Below, piece by piece: positions 53,078 through 62,247 of a DNA stretch of 64,000 bases. The stretch is from Virgibacillus necropolis (GTDB taxonomy: Bacteria; Bacillota; Bacilli; Bacillales; Amphibacillaceae). The first letter of the stretch is position 1. Each line of letters starts with the position of its first letter. The stretch spans positions 3,286,001-3,350,000 of the forward strand of contig NZ_CP022437.1 in NCBI RefSeq assembly GCF_002224365.1, read 5' to 3'. The position numbers and the translations under genes were made by a program. A model generated the notes under the pieces. It searched no databases, was not told where the DNA came from, and was given only the letters and a program-made list of their open reading frames with translations.

Positions 53078-53782
53078 ATGAATTATAAAATTCTCCACTT
53101 ATTTCATACACACGGAACACCATTACATATTGATCTAATATTGAGTGAAACAGATGTGCCAAGAAGCTCACTCTATCGACAAGTCAAAAAGTTAATTGAA
53201 GCTGGATTAATAGAAACTGTTGGGAAAGGGATGTATGCACCAGGATGGTTAGCTGATGAAATTTCAAGAGTCAAAAGGGATTCACTTGATCCATTAATTA
53301 AAGCATCCTTACCGATTATGCAAGAAATTAATAAAGATAGTGGGGAATCCGTTAATTTAACGGTTGTTAATGGGACAAAAGTAAGAGTGCTTGCCCATTT
53401 CGAAAGTATGCATAATTTGAAGTTTTCCTTTGTAGAAGGACAAATATTGGATATTTTTAAAGGCGCCTCATCAAAAGTATTATTGGCCAATTTAGAAGAA
53501 AAACATCGCCAATTCCTGATTGAATACAACCTCACACCCGAGGAAGGAAAAGCATTAAATCAAGAAATAGAACACATTAGAAAAGCCGGATACTCCATCA
53601 CCAATTCAGAAGTCGATGATAACGCAATTGGCATATCAGTTCCCATTCTTAGCGGGGGAAAGTACATTCTCGGTGGACTTTCAATCGCAGGACCAGCCTT
53701 CCGGATAAAAGAAGACAACATCAACACCTATATCGAAAAATTAAAAGAAGGAGCAATCGACATCGCACTACATTTGGAATAG
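53078..53782 (+). CDS. IclR-family transcriptional regulator
   Basis: A 234-residue regulator: N-terminal winged helix (LILSETDVPRSSLYRQVKKL, GLIETVGKGMY) and a C-terminal effector domain (NLTVVNGTKVRVLAHFES, GASSKVLLAN, GISVPILSGGKYILGGLSIA). It is read divergently from the symporter-amidohydrolase operon and is the natural regulator of that operon. GGAG precedes the ATG. Confidence 0.9.
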   Translation: MNYKILHLFHTHGTPLHIDLILSETDVPRSSLYRQVKKLIEAGLIETVGKGMYAPGWLADEISRVKRDSLDPLIKASLPIMQEINKDSGESVNLTVVNGTKVRVLAHFESMHNLKFSFVEGQILDIFKGASSKVLLANLEEKHRQFLIEYNLTPEEGKALNQEIEHIRKAGYSITNSEVDDNAIGISVPILSGGKYILGGLSIAGPAFRIKEDNINTYIEKLKEGAIDIALHLE

Positions 53783-53928
53783 ATCGAGGGGGAGGTTGAG
53801 ACCACTGAAAAAACTACTATTAAAACACATAATTCTGGAACTACGCAACGTTTCTTTGAGGTTCAATAGTTTTGGCTTCCAATTCCAAAAAAGGTTTTTC
53901 TCTCCATTCAAACAAAAGTTGTTTTTTT

Positions 53929-53972
53929 CTTAGACGGCTTAACTAACGCAATTACTAGTTAATCCGTCTAAG
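53929..53972. repeat. Long inverted repeat
   Basis: Near-perfect 17-base arms (CTTAGACGGCTTAACTA and its complement, one mismatch) around ten bases. It separates the converging iclR and lysR genes, but neither strand has a T-run right after the stem, so it is an imperfect terminator or another structure. Confidence 0.55.
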
Positions 53973-54077
53973 TTAAAAAATGAAATTGTTCTTTATCTAA
54001 TAACGTTTATTCAACTTTTTTACAAACCTACACTTTTAAGATATTTATTATTCTGGATGAAAAATGTAGGAAATAAC

Positions 54078-54950
54078 TCAAACGCTATTCTCCAAGTCGG
54101 TATTCTCTATAAAATCAATAAAAGCTTTAACAATACTTAACTTTAAAGCATCCTCGTGGTAAAACATCCACGTCTTTCGGATGATTGGCTTTCCATTTTT
54201 CATTTTAATCATGATTTTGTACAAATCTTCTACGTCATTTAAAATCATACTTGGTAATATAGCATAACCTAATCCGTTTAAGACCATTTTCTTACATGTA
54301 TCTGCTTTATCGACTTCAATGTTGACTAATGGTGGTGCTGTAAAGTTTTCGGACCACCATCCATCTATGGAAGCCTTAAGTTGGGAATCAGTGTGATAAT
54401 CAATTCTTGGTTGCTGAGGAAGATTTCGAATATCAATCTCTTCTTTGGAAGCGATACAAATATTCTCCTCAAATAACAATCTTTTTTGACCCTTCCAGTT
54501 GTAATCTCCTTTAACAAAACCAATATGTACATTTTGATTTGTGATTAGTTGAGTAACATGACTACTAAAGCCAGTCGTCACCTTAAATTCAATTTTGGGA
54601 TATTGCTCCTTGAATAATTTCAAAAGATTTGGCAGCTTATAATCTGTAAAAAAATTAGATACGCCTAATCTTATCGTTCCTGCAACGTTTCCCTCCATAT
54701 TTAGAACATTTTCTTTCATTTTTTGAATGGTTAGTATCATATCTTCAGCGCACCCAGCTAAGTACTCACCTTGAGGGGTGAACTGTACTCCCCTTCTACC
54801 TCTGTTCACAATCTGAACGCCAAATACCTTCTCCAATTGCTGCAAGCGATTAGTCAAAGCTGGTTGTGAAATAAATAAATGCTGTGCTGCTTTTGTAATG
54901 TTTTTTTTATGGTAAAGCGTTTGTAGAATCATCCAATCTCGCTCATCCAA
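54078..54950 (-). CDS. LysR-family transcriptional regulator, copy 1
   Basis: A 290-residue LysR protein. The HTH is in ITKAAQHLFISQPALTNRLQ, and the effector domain starts near GTIRLGVSNFFTDYKLPNLL. It is divergent from the AbrB-family transporter gene (169 bases between starts), which it probably controls. The LysR gene at 58682 is a close paralogue with the same ending pattern (DTCKKMVLNGLGYAILP against ETCKQMVKNDLGIAILP). Confidence 0.9.
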   Translation of the reverse strand: MDERDWMILQTLYHKKNITKAAQHLFISQPALTNRLQQLEKVFGVQIVNRGRRGVQFTPQGEYLAGCAEDMILTIQKMKENVLNMEGNVAGTIRLGVSNFFTDYKLPNLLKLFKEQYPKIEFKVTTGFSSHVTQLITNQNVHIGFVKGDYNWKGQKRLLFEENICIASKEEIDIRNLPQQPRIDYHTDSQLKASIDGWWSENFTAPPLVNIEVDKADTCKKMVLNGLGYAILPSMILNDVEDLYKIMIKMKNGKPIIRKTWMFYHEDALKLSIVKAFIDFIENTDLENSV

Positions 54951-55119
54951 CTAAATCTCTCCTTTAGGTATAATTAATATTTATATATAAACATAGTAAT
55001 TCGATATTTTATTTATTTCTAAAAGTATACTATATTTGTTATAGCATGCTAACTATGTGGTAGTGATTTTAAATTTATTTTGTATTTATATAGTAGAAAA
55101 TAGTGAAAGAAGGATAGTA

Positions 55120-56253
55120 ATGGATGAAAAAAAAGGTACGTTGCATTTTATTCGATTTATTATAATAAGTGGAATAGGGGGATTTCTACTCTCCCTTACA
55201 GGTCTCCCTATTGGATGGATGATTGGAACACTTCTAGTCGCAACCTTTCTGTCTATCCTACATCCTAGCCTTTTGAAGACTCATTATAATCAAAAAGGTT
55301 TACCAAAGTATTGGTTATATATTGGACAATGTATATTAGGTATTGAACTAGGTCAAAAAATGAATGTTTCTGTTTTATATACGTTTCAAGAAAATTGGGT
55401 AAGCATTCTCATTATGCTTTTATTATCCATCCTTCTTTCCTTACTGACGGGCCTAGTTTTATGGAAGTTCAGTAAGCTAGATATGCTAACTAGCCTTTTT
55501 GCTTCTGCCCCTGGAGGACTATCCTCTCTTCCTAGCATCGCAGAGGAATTTGGTGCTAACACAGGTATTGTCAGTATTATTCAAACGATGCGCGTATTTA
55601 TGGTCATCCTAACTATTCCACTAATTATGTCCTTATGGGTTGGTAATCCTAATAATTCGGGATCTAGCGCTACATTTTCTACTACAGCAACCGGGGTATT
55701 TGAATTAGAACACATTCTTGGGACAATTGTATTGGTGCTGATAGCCTGGCTTGGATTTTATTTGGGAAACTATTTAAAATTACCTGCTCCTTGGCTTGTC
55801 GGAAGTATGATAAGTATTGCTCTAGTAAAGTCCGTTAGTTCACTATATTTTGGTTATGAACTTGTAGCGTGGTGGCCGCAAAGCTTACTGATTGTTTCTC
55901 AAATTTTTATTGGCGCAAGTATTGGGTCTAGTTTCCAAAAGAATATGTTTAGAGGGTTAAAGAAAATTTTATTTATTTCATTTTTGAGTACATTTGGTCT
56001 TATTTTCTCTATATTTATATGTGCATATATTGTTTCCATTGTGACAGATATTACTTTTCCTACTTCTGCCTTAGCATTTGCCCCGGGTGGAATAGCAGAA
56101 ATGACAACTACTGCCATTGTTCTTGACGCAAATTCAACATTTGTTGTTACAGTTCAAGTGCTCCGTTTGGTTGCTGTTTGTGTCGTTCTTCCTCCCCTGT
56201 TTAGATTCTTAAGCAATAGGGAGTTGAAACATAAAGCGTACGTATCAGCGTAG
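55120..56253 (+). CDS. AbrB-family membrane transporter (duplicated-domain type)
   Basis: A 377-residue protein with about ten helices built from two similar halves, each with a re-entrant-like motif: ASAPGGLSSLPSIAEEFGAN and AFAPGGIAEMTTTAIVLDAN, and SLTGLPIGWMIGTLL against KLPAPWLVGSMI. These are the AbrB/ammonia-monooxygenase-like (not the AbrB DNA-binding) family. The ATG with AAGGA upstream, 21 codons inside the longest frame, is chosen. Its substrate is unknown; neighbours suggest a carboxylate. Confidence 0.8.
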   Translation: MDEKKGTLHFIRFIIISGIGGFLLSLTGLPIGWMIGTLLVATFLSILHPSLLKTHYNQKGLPKYWLYIGQCILGIELGQKMNVSVLYTFQENWVSILIMLLLSILLSLLTGLVLWKFSKLDMLTSLFASAPGGLSSLPSIAEEFGANTGIVSIIQTMRVFMVILTIPLIMSLWVGNPNNSGSSATFSTTATGVFELEHILGTIVLVLIAWLGFYLGNYLKLPAPWLVGSMISIALVKSVSSLYFGYELVAWWPQSLLIVSQIFIGASIGSSFQKNMFRGLKKILFISFLSTFGLIFSIFICAYIVSIVTDITFPTSALAFAPGGIAEMTTTAIVLDANSTFVVTVQVLRLVAVCVVLPPLFRFLSNRELKHKAYVSA

Positions 56254-56324
56254 TCTTTGTCCAATTTAACAGTTATAATGATTCTAACAGGTAATTCATA
56301 GTTGAAATGAAAGGAGGGCTACTA

Positions 56325-56963
56325 TTGAACACCTTTTATAACGGAAAAAAGCAAAACAGTTCCTATTATATAAAATCAAATGGAAGAAATGAAGAAATAG
56401 AAATTAATCGATTAACACTTAAATTAAAAAAAGTTATACAAGAATCAGCTGTTGAAAATAAAACCATTGTCTTTTTATGTATCGGTTCAGACCGGTATGT
56501 CGGTGATTCATTAGGTCCACTTGTAGGAACTATGTTACTAGATAGTCGTGTTCCATACCAAGTTTATGGAACATTAGAAGAACCAATTCATGCATTTAAT
56601 TTAAAAGGAACAATAAAAGAAATCCATAAACAATTTAATAAACCTCTTATTATAAGTATTGATGCTTGTCTGGGTAATAAAGATCAAGTCGGTTATGTTG
56701 TTTTTAAAGAGGGGCCACTTGCACCAGGAAAAGCTCTTGAGAAAATGCTACCTGAGGTTGGAGATTATCATTTTCAAGGGATAGTAAATTATATCGATCC
56801 ACTACCGACATCTCAATTTTTAAACGATACCCGGTTGTATATGGTTATGAACCTAGCAAAAATTATTTCAACTGTTGTTACAAAAATAGCAACTGTAGAA
56901 AATGTAGCAGAAGATGAAATCAATGCATTAGACAATGTCCGTCAATTAGATGATTTTAAATAA
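56325..56963 (+). CDS. yyaC: YyaC-family spore peptidase (GPR-related)
   Basis: A 212-residue protein related to the germination protease GPR. The motif FLCIGSDRYVGDSLGPLVGT is followed by IISIDACLGNKDQVGYV, matching YyaC. A TTG start is chosen because AAAGGAGGG sits six to seven bases upstream; the earlier ATG lies inside that site. YyaC is restricted to endospore formers, so this is the best single sign that the organism sporulates. Its place after a transporter gene is unlike the Bacillus subtilis locus. Confidence 0.82.
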   Translation: MNTFYNGKKQNSSYYIKSNGRNEEIEINRLTLKLKKVIQESAVENKTIVFLCIGSDRYVGDSLGPLVGTMLLDSRVPYQVYGTLEEPIHAFNLKGTIKEIHKQFNKPLIISIDACLGNKDQVGYVVFKEGPLAPGKALEKMLPEVGDYHFQGIVNYIDPLPTSQFLNDTRLYMVMNLAKIISTVVTKIATVENVAEDEINALDNVRQLDDFK

Positions 56964-56969
56964 CTAGAA

Positions 56970-56998
56970 CCATCCCAATTCATTATGAATTGGGATGG
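56970..56998. terminator. Hairpin between converging genes
   Basis: Perfect 12-base arms CCATCCCAATTC/GAATTGGGATGG with a five-base loop, seven bases after yyaC. No T-run follows directly, so efficiency is uncertain. Confidence 0.55.
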
Positions 56999-57020
56999 AA
57001 GAATAATCGTTTATAATCTA

Positions 57021-58304
57021 TTAAATAGCATTTGTTAAGAAGGCAACAATTATTATGGTTATAGAACACAATAAGGCCCATTTAATTGCAAATCGTTGAA
57101 GATCACCAATGTCTGTTTTGACCATCCCGACTAGTAGAAGAGTAGATGCTACAAGTGGACTTAGAAAGTGAACAGGTTGCCCTAATACAGAGGCTCTTGC
57201 AACTTCTAGAGCACTGACCTCGTAAGCAGATCCTGCCTCTGCTAAAATTGGCAAAACGCCAAAGTAGTATGCATCATTTGATAACATAAATGTTAACGGC
57301 ATACTGGTTATCGCGACTATTGTCGGGAAGAAAGAACCTACAGATTCTGGTATTATTGCTATCAATGAATTTGAAATTGCGTCTACCATCTCTGTCCCCG
57401 AAAAAATGCCTGAGAAAATACCAGCAGCAAACACTAATATGACGACTGTTAAAGCATTTCCTGCGTGTGACGTAATACGTTCTCTTTGTTGTTCCAAATT
57501 AGGGTAATTTATCAAACAAGCGAGAACAAATCCAATTAAAAATAAAATGGAGGGAGACAACAATCCCATTATTAATATTGATATAATGGCTAATGTTAAG
57601 ATTAAGTTAATCCACCTTAACTTAGGACGCTTAAGATCTTCTTGTAATGCAAAAGATGCAGCCGCCTCACTTACCTCAATAGAATCCTTTGAAACTTCTT
57701 CGACATTAATAATACCTATTCTTGCGCGCTCCTTTTTACCAAGAATATACGCTATAAAGAGAATTGATCCCATCCCCGCTAACATTGTTGGAATCATTGG
57801 AATAAAGAACTCATTTGCGTCCAGTCCTAAAGATGCAATGGCCCTTGTAGCTGGTCCTCCCCAAGGTGTCATACCGCTCATAATACTGACAGAAAGCATA
57901 GAAATAGTTGCGAGAACAAGTGGATTCATGCCTATACGAATATAGAGTCCTAACATAGCAGAAATTGTAATCATATGTGTAGTTGTTCCATCACCATCTA
58001 AAGCAACAGTCATTGCAATAACCGCAGTTCCAATAGCTATTTTAACAGGGTCTCCCTTAACAACTTTCATTACTTTATTGATAAGTGGATCAAATAACCC
58101 TGCGTCTATCAAAATACCAAAAAATAGAATTGCGAATAAGAGTAAAGCAGCTGAAGGAGCGACCTGTATAAGTCCATCCATCATCATATCTCCCAGCTCT
58201 AATCCGAACCCACCAAGTATTGCAAAGAAAATAGGCACTACCACAAGGGCTGTGACTGCAGACAATTTTTTTGTCATGATTAAATAAGTAAAAACTACGA
58301 CCAT
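57021..58304 (-). CDS. CitMHS-family citrate-type carboxylate transporter
   Basis: At least 427 residues with about 12 helices. Family segments are IMTKKLSAVTALVVVPIFFA, LDGDGTTTHMITISAMLGLY, SGMTPWGGPATRAIASLGLD and SNDAYYFGVLPILAEAG, which form the metal-citrate site. It imports citrate-metal complexes or a related tricarboxylate with protons. The ATG used cuts the first helix short. In-frame sequence upstream (LAILTFLGIS) continues the family N-terminus and has GGGAGGG before it, but no ATG, GTG or TTG. An ATT codon six bases after that site is a possible unusual start (about 58328). Confidence 0.87.
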   Translation of the reverse strand: MVVVFTYLIMTKKLSAVTALVVVPIFFAILGGFGLELGDMMMDGLIQVAPSAALLLFAILFFGILIDAGLFDPLINKVMKVVKGDPVKIAIGTAVIAMTVALDGDGTTTHMITISAMLGLYIRIGMNPLVLATISMLSVSIMSGMTPWGGPATRAIASLGLDANEFFIPMIPTMLAGMGSILFIAYILGKKERARIGIINVEEVSKDSIEVSEAAASFALQEDLKRPKLRWINLILTLAIISILIMGLLSPSILFLIGFVLACLINYPNLEQQRERITSHAGNALTVVILVFAAGIFSGIFSGTEMVDAISNSLIAIIPESVGSFFPTIVAITSMPLTFMLSNDAYYFGVLPILAEAGSAYEVSALEVARASVLGQPVHFLSPLVASTLLLVGMVKTDIGDLQRFAIKWALLCSITIIIVAFLTNAI

Positions 58305-58603
58305 CGAAATTCCTAAAAAAGTAAGAATAGCTAATCCCTCCCGTAAAGTAATCGCTTACAACATAAGCGAAAATGAATATTTTTTTAAAATAGTATTCAA
58401 TCATTTCTGCTTGTTGAATCTATTTTCAGAATATTACAGGTGAATAAATAAGTAAAATATATTTTTTTTAATGTTTTCCCTAAAAAAAACTTATAATCGT
58501 TAAAATTAAACCATCTATAGTAACAAGATCTGTGACTTTTTTGTCTACCAAGGAAGTCACAATAGGATTCTAAGCAGTGGTTAGTAGAATATAAAAAGCA
58601 TAA

Positions 58604-58635
58604 ACCCTATTTTCATAATCAAAGGAAAATAGGGT
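58604..58635 (-). terminator. Hairpin after the LysR copy 2 gene
   Basis: Perfect arms ACCCTATTTTC/GAAAATAGGGT, followed on the minus strand by TTATGCTTTTTAT. It lies 47 bases past the LysR stop. Confidence 0.65.
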
Positions 58636-58681
58636 CACTTTTAATTTGAAATAGGGTTATGTAACTTAAGTCATTTTCTTT

Positions 58682-59545
58682 TTAAATAGTTGAGCCATTA
58701 TCTAAAAACTTAATAAAATTATTAACTGTAGAAAGTTGTAAAGAGTCTTTATTATACATTAACCAAGTATTTCTTAATACCGGATCGCCGTTTTTATAGG
58801 ATAAACCGTACGTATATAGGTTATCAGAAGGTTGCAGACAAATTTCAGGCAATATAGCAATTCCCAAATCATTTTTGACCATTTGTTTACATGTTTCTTG
58901 TCTATCCGTTTCCATTGTAACAAATGGCGGTTCCGGAAACCTATCATGCCACCACTCATTAATTAGATTCTTTAATGAACTGTCAGTATTATAATTAATG
59001 AATGGAAGATTGAATAAATTTGTCATATCTACTTCTTTTTTAGAAATCAGGAACAGTCTTTCTTTATGTAATAATGTTTTTACTCCATACCAATCGTAAT
59101 TACCACGCAGGATTCCAAGTTGCACACTTGAAGAATCAAGAAGATTCATAATTTCATTACTCCAGCCTGTATTCACGTTAAATTGCACATTTGGATAATT
59201 ACTTGAAAAGTCTTTTAACATTTTAGGTAGTTTATATTGAGCAAAGTTACTTGATACCCCTATCCTTAAAGTTCCTTTCACTTCATCCTGCATATTTAAC
59301 ATATAATCCTTTGTTTTCTGTAATTTATTTAGCATATCAGCTGCATAGTCAGCTAAATGAACACCCTCAGAGGTAAATTCAATACCTCCTTTTATTTTAA
59401 AATATAAACTGGTTTCAAACTCTTTTTCTAAATTTTTAAGTCTGTACGTTAACGCTGGTTGTGAAATGTATAAGCGTTCAGCTGCGCGACTAATATTATT
59501 CTCTTCGTATAAAACTCTTATAGCGTTCCAATCTTTTTCATCCAT
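58682..59545 (-). CDS. LysR-family transcriptional regulator, copy 2
   Basis: A 287-residue LysR protein with HTH ISRAAERLYISQPALTYRLK and effector domain from GTLRIGVSSNFAQYKLPKML. It is divergent from the prpF-like gene (145 bases between starts) and next to the CitMHS gene, so it probably responds to a tricarboxylate. It is a paralogue of the regulator at 54078. Confidence 0.9.
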   Translation of the reverse strand: MDEKDWNAIRVLYEENNISRAAERLYISQPALTYRLKNLEKEFETSLYFKIKGGIEFTSEGVHLADYAADMLNKLQKTKDYMLNMQDEVKGTLRIGVSSNFAQYKLPKMLKDFSSNYPNVQFNVNTGWSNEIMNLLDSSSVQLGILRGNYDWYGVKTLLHKERLFLISKKEVDMTNLFNLPFINYNTDSSLKNLINEWWHDRFPEPPFVTMETDRQETCKQMVKNDLGIAILPEICLQPSDNLYTYGLSYKNGDPVLRNTWLMYNKDSLQLSTVNNFIKFLDNGSTI

Positions 59546-59690
59546 GTTTTCAGCCCCCTATTAAATCTTTATGATTATAAGTTTTTTTTGGCATATAAAC
59601 CAAAAAATATCTATTTTACTTATGATTATATTTATAATACTATACATTTAAAAGAAACGGAACTTTATTAGAAAAAAGGTGGTTATCGAA

Positions 59691-60818
59691 ATGAAAGTGC
59701 CTGTTGTTGTTATGCGTGGTGGTACAAGTAAAGGTGTGTTTCTTGATTTCGAGAATATGCCAAATGATCGTTTGCTTTGGGATGATTTTTTATTGGATAT
59801 TATGGGAAGCCCCGACCATAGACAAATCGACGGACTTGGTGGAGCAAATTCCTTAACAAGCAAGGCAGCTATTATCAAAAGGTCTGATTTAAAAGAAATA
59901 GATGTAGAATATACTTTCGCACAAATTAGCATTGAAAATCAATTAGTTGATTTTAAAGGGAATTGTGGGAATATCTCTTCTGCTGTAGGTCCTTATGCCA
60001 TAGAGCAAGGGTTAGTTCCAGTTATAGAACCTATTACTACGGTTCGAATATTTAATACAAATACACAAAAGGTTATTATATCTGAAGTAGAAGTTGAAAA
60101 TGGGAAAGTCAAAACAGATGGAATGTGCTCCATTCCAGGAGTACCTGGGAAAGGTTCGCCGATTTATCTTTCGTTTACAGATGCTGAAGGTGCAGTAACC
60201 GGAAAACTATTTCCTTCTGGGAATCCAATTGACGTGATTGAGACTTCTATGGGACCAATAAGTGTATCTATCATTGATGTTGCTAACCCACTTGTTTTTG
60301 TAAAAGCTCAAGATGTCGGTCTTATTGGGACTGAATTACCACATGAATTTACGCAAGAAAAGTTAATTGAATTGGAGGAAATTAGATCAATTGCAGCTGA
60401 GATTTGCGAATTTTCCAGCAAAGATGAGGCAACCATTAAATCACCCGCTGTTCCCAAACTTACTGTAATTGCACCTCCAATGGATTACATTGATACAACA
60501 GGTGTAGAAAGAAAAGCCTCTGATATAGAGTGTGTGATAAGAATGTTGTCTATGCAAAAACCACATCAAGCTCTTGCGATAACGGGGGCCATTTGTACAA
60601 CTTCCGCAGCATTTTTAAAGGATACTATACTATCTAACATTGTAACAATTAATCAACATGTAGTTAGATTAGGACATCCTGCTGGCGTTATGGAAACTAA
60701 GGTTGATTTCATTGCAGGCCACCTAAGCGCTATAAAGGTAGTGCGTACAGCAAGAACGATCTTGGAAGGTTATGTATATACCAAAAGTAATTACGAGTAT
60801 TCTACCATGTTAGCATAA
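59691..60818 (+). CDS. PrpF-family isomerase (aconitate/methylaconitate isomerase-like)
   Basis: A 375-residue protein with the diaminopimelate-epimerase-like double fold. It starts MKVPVVVMRGGTSKGVFLD, the PrpF signature, and has GLGGANSLTSKAAII and FKGNCGNISSAVGPYAIEQG with the catalytic-type Cys. It would move a double bond in 2-methylaconitate, aconitate or a similar tricarboxylate. The ATG with AGGTGGT eight bases upstream is chosen. Next to CitMHS and two LysR regulators it suggests use of an unusual tricarboxylic acid. Confidence 0.88.
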   Translation: MKVPVVVMRGGTSKGVFLDFENMPNDRLLWDDFLLDIMGSPDHRQIDGLGGANSLTSKAAIIKRSDLKEIDVEYTFAQISIENQLVDFKGNCGNISSAVGPYAIEQGLVPVIEPITTVRIFNTNTQKVIISEVEVENGKVKTDGMCSIPGVPGKGSPIYLSFTDAEGAVTGKLFPSGNPIDVIETSMGPISVSIIDVANPLVFVKAQDVGLIGTELPHEFTQEKLIELEEIRSIAAEICEFSSKDEATIKSPAVPKLTVIAPPMDYIDTTGVERKASDIECVIRMLSMQKPHQALAITGAICTTSAAFLKDTILSNIVTINQHVVRLGHPAGVMETKVDFIAGHLSAIKVVRTARTILEGYVYTKSNYEYSTMLA

Positions 60819-60880
60819 GCCAGTTTATCTGATAGTTTATGGGTTTTTTTCAAAGTACAGATAAATACGGATTTACAACG

Positions 60881-60932
60881 TTGAAAGAAAAAAAGCCTAA
60901 TTACTCAGTATTCTCAGTGAGTAATTAGGCTT
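60881..60932 (-). repeat. Dispersed 52-bp repeat, copy B (terminator)
   Basis: Gap-free partner of 12268-12319. The hairpin AAGCCTAATTACTC/GAGTAATTAGGCTT is perfect here and, on the minus strand, is followed by TTTTTTTCTTTC. It could stop transcripts from the coiled-coil gene at 61243 or those of prpF. Confidence 0.65.
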
Positions 60933-61242
60933 GCCATTTTCAATAAAAGCGCTATTTTGTTTAACTTCACAATCTCTCTGGATTATAATTACTTTTTTGC
61001 CTTCTTTGTTTGGCTCTTCATTAAAATCTATGGCTCTAGAAAAAATTTAAACAAGGTTCTTGTCCATTTATCCTGGTGAAATAAGATGTAAAATATAGAA
61101 ATAAATCTGTAGGGTTTCACTCTAAAAGGGTACCGCCAACATTAAGTTTCCTGTCCCTATGTTCTAATTTATATAGTCATTTGAAGAATATTGCAATTTA
61201 GATTTGTAGATGTCTTACTTGAGGACTTTCTTTGTTATCAGG
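60933..61242. other. Non-coding stretch with insertion-sequence-like end motif
   Basis: No gene. The motif GGTACCGCCAACATTAAG at 61129-61146 resembles GGAACCGCCAACTTTAAG at 12247-12264. Together with the 52-bp repeat it suggests a decayed mobile element. Confidence 0.35.
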
Positions 61243-61596
61243 TTAGATATTGCGAAGATTTTTCTCATGTTGGACATATTTACTAGATAGAAAATCAACT
61301 GTTTCTTGTGTTTCTCTCAAGCCTACCTGCATGCCATCGAACTTTTTCTCAAGCCGGTCAAATCGATTATCCATCCTCTTTCCAAGTCCGTCAAACTTTT
61401 TATCCGTTTGTTCCATGTGATGCTTCAACGTTTTTTCGGTTTGGTCAAAGTGAAGTTTCAATTGTTTTTCAGTTTTGTCATAGTGTTCTACCAACTGCTT
61501 ATTGGTTTGTTCATAGTGATGTTGTAACTTTTTATCAATTTGCCCCGAATGAAGTTCCAATGCATTTAGAATTTCTTTTATTCCTGATTGTTCCAT
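61243..61596 (-). CDS. Small hendecad-repeat coiled-coil protein
   Basis: A 117-residue protein, nearly all one charged helix. From about residue 22 an 11-residue unit repeats: EQTNKQLVEHY, DKTEKQLKLHF, DQTEKTLKHHM, EQTDKKFDGLG. The pattern predicts a right-handed or mixed coiled coil, with a second coiled segment MDNRFDRLEKKFDGMQ at the end. The ATG behind GGGGGTGG is chosen. Function is unknown; similar proteins act as scaffolds or DNA/phage tail-like fibres, but no such neighbour is present. Confidence 0.6.
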   Translation of the reverse strand: MEQSGIKEILNALELHSGQIDKKLQHHYEQTNKQLVEHYDKTEKQLKLHFDQTEKTLKHHMEQTDKKFDGLGKRMDNRFDRLEKKFDGMQVGLRETQETVDFLSSKYVQHEKNLRNI

Positions 61597-61717
61597 TATT
61601 TCCACCCCCAATTACGCCTATTATATTCTCTATTGTCGCTTTTGCAAAGAAGTATTTTTAGAAACTATTTTACTTCTATTAAAAACAAATACAACAGCAA
61701 GGTTTTCTAAATAAGCC

Positions 61718-62161
61718 TTATGATTTGTCCCTTTTACCATCCGCATTTCCTTTTAGAACCATACACGTACTAGTTGAATGGGCAACAAGACTTCCTTTTT
61801 TATCATATACATGACATTCAACTAAGCCAATTGTACCCCCTTTTTTTATAATTTTACTTTCAGCCCGAAGTTTACCTTCCCAAATAGGTTTCATGAAATT
61901 TAACTTTAATTCCACTGTGGTAAATAGTTCATCGTCAGCCAATGTGCTAAAAAAAGCATAACCCATAGCTAAATCAGATAAATCACATAGTATGCCCCCA
62001 TGAAGTGTACCCATTGGATTGTGTAACTTTTCTGAGGCTTCCATTTCCAATACGGCCCTTCCTTTTTCCACCTCTATTATTTCTATGCCTAGTAATTGAG
62101 CTATTGGTGGTCCGGGAATGTCTCCAGTTAACATTTTGTTTAATTGTTCTAAGTGTTTCAT
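61718..62161 (-). CDS. PaaI-type hotdog-fold thioesterase
   Basis: A 147-residue acyl-CoA thioesterase-like protein. NPMGTLHGGILCDLSDLAMG carries the HGG and the catalytic Asp/Glu-like position of the PaaI family; ELKLNFMKPIWEGKLRAESK is the following strand pair. It probably hydrolyses an aromatic or medium acyl-CoA. It lies 86 bases after the TetR gene and may be regulated by it. Confidence 0.85.
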   Translation of the reverse strand: MKHLEQLNKMLTGDIPGPPIAQLLGIEIIEVEKGRAVLEMEASEKLHNPMGTLHGGILCDLSDLAMGYAFFSTLADDELFTTVELKLNFMKPIWEGKLRAESKIIKKGGTIGLVECHVYDKKGSLVAHSTSTCMVLKGNADGKRDKS

Positions 62162-62247
62162 TTTAGCTCACCCCTTAAAATTTTATTGCATTTGATTCAA
62201 GTTGTATCAATTTTAGAACGACCATTCTAAAATTATCAAAAAAAAGG

